Assembly: GCA_037127315.1 (NCBI GenBank)
Contig: JBBBDQ010000398.1
Coordinates: 4,261,001 to 4,325,000 of the forward strand
DNA from: Ascarosepion bandense
Lineage: Eukaryota > Mollusca > Cephalopoda > Sepiida > Sepiidae
DNA: 64,000 nucleotides
Direction: 5' to 3'
A model generated the notes under the pieces. The model was not told the origin of the DNA, did not search any database, and saw only the letters and a list, made by a program, of their open reading frames with translations. The translations under genes were made by a program, and so were the position numbers. This document shows positions 63,763 to 64,000 of this stretch, piece by piece. Position 1 is the stretch's first letter; the number at the start of each line of letters is the position of its first letter.

Positions 63763-64000
63763 CCAGCGTGCTCGTATGTATCAGCCTCTTCATATCATAC
63801 TATATATCAGTCTGTTACTATCTATATTCCTCTGTCTCTGTCACTGCAGGTCTTGCTCTTTCTCCATGTCAAGTTGTTGTTCTATTTATGTGTGTTCCTT
63901 ATTTACTGTCTTCGTTTGAACATAGCTAACTATTGCACCCTGTACATATCTATCTATCTATCTATAAAATGTGATTTTGAATTATTATTTTCCATGTAGA

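Overview
This window reads as intergenic or intronic DNA from a large, AT-rich, repeat-dense animal genome. I found no host protein-coding gene. Every stretch that resembles protein is a decayed piece of a mobile element. The mix suggests a mollusc, most probably a cephalopod (octopus-like): several non-LTR retrotransposon lineages, Penelope-like elements, Helitrons, tRNA- and 5S-derived SINEs, hammerhead-ribozyme repeats, and very many (TA)n and (CA)n microsatellites. The organism call is inference from repeat content, not from a marker gene.

Layout. 0-9 kb: Penelope-like (PLE) reverse transcriptase running off the left edge, a PLE N-terminal piece and a PLE GIY-YIG endonuclease piece, with RTE-like and jockey-like fragments between, then a 3 x 100 bp tandem repeat. 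9-12 kb: a tRNA-type SINE and a satellite of about 14 units of about 90 bp. 13-19 kb: RTE-like copies, a hammerhead repeat cluster (15.2-16.9 kb) containing a well-paired ribozyme, a foldback element, and a head-to-head RTE pair carrying a solo LTR. 20-28 kb: a 5S/tRNA SINE, LINE fragments, a nearly complete but broken I-clade LINE (minus strand, 21.5-27.3 kb) and a complete-looking non-autonomous Helitron. 30.7-35 kb: a nearly full-length jockey-like LINE facing a second copy tail to tail. 35.5-40.8 kb: a SINE split by a LINE fragment with an 11 bp target-site duplication, plus more RTE and jockey pieces. 41-42.6 kb: a 1.4 kb purine tract. 43-45.2 kb: a tandem repeat and a Helitron helicase remnant. 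45-49 kb: a decayed hammerhead, a GC-rich twin-hairpin block and a second foldback. 49.7-56.5 kb: Helitron, a TTAA-flanked MITE, a foldback with arms of about 250 bp, and a jockey copy split by another foldback. 58-63.7 kb: a tandem repeat split by a solo LTR, a very long (TA)n, SINEs and a last PLE piece.

The elements form a nested stack rather than a working system. Young insertions (solo LTRs, foldbacks, Helitrons) sit inside old LINEs and tandem repeats, and the target-site duplications or interrupted alignments show the order. The feature most worth following is the hammerhead/tRNA-like repeat: one copy folds into a complete type I core, and a nearby pair of cores brackets a unit of about 302 nt. 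That layout resembles retrozymes and PLE-associated ribozyme repeats.
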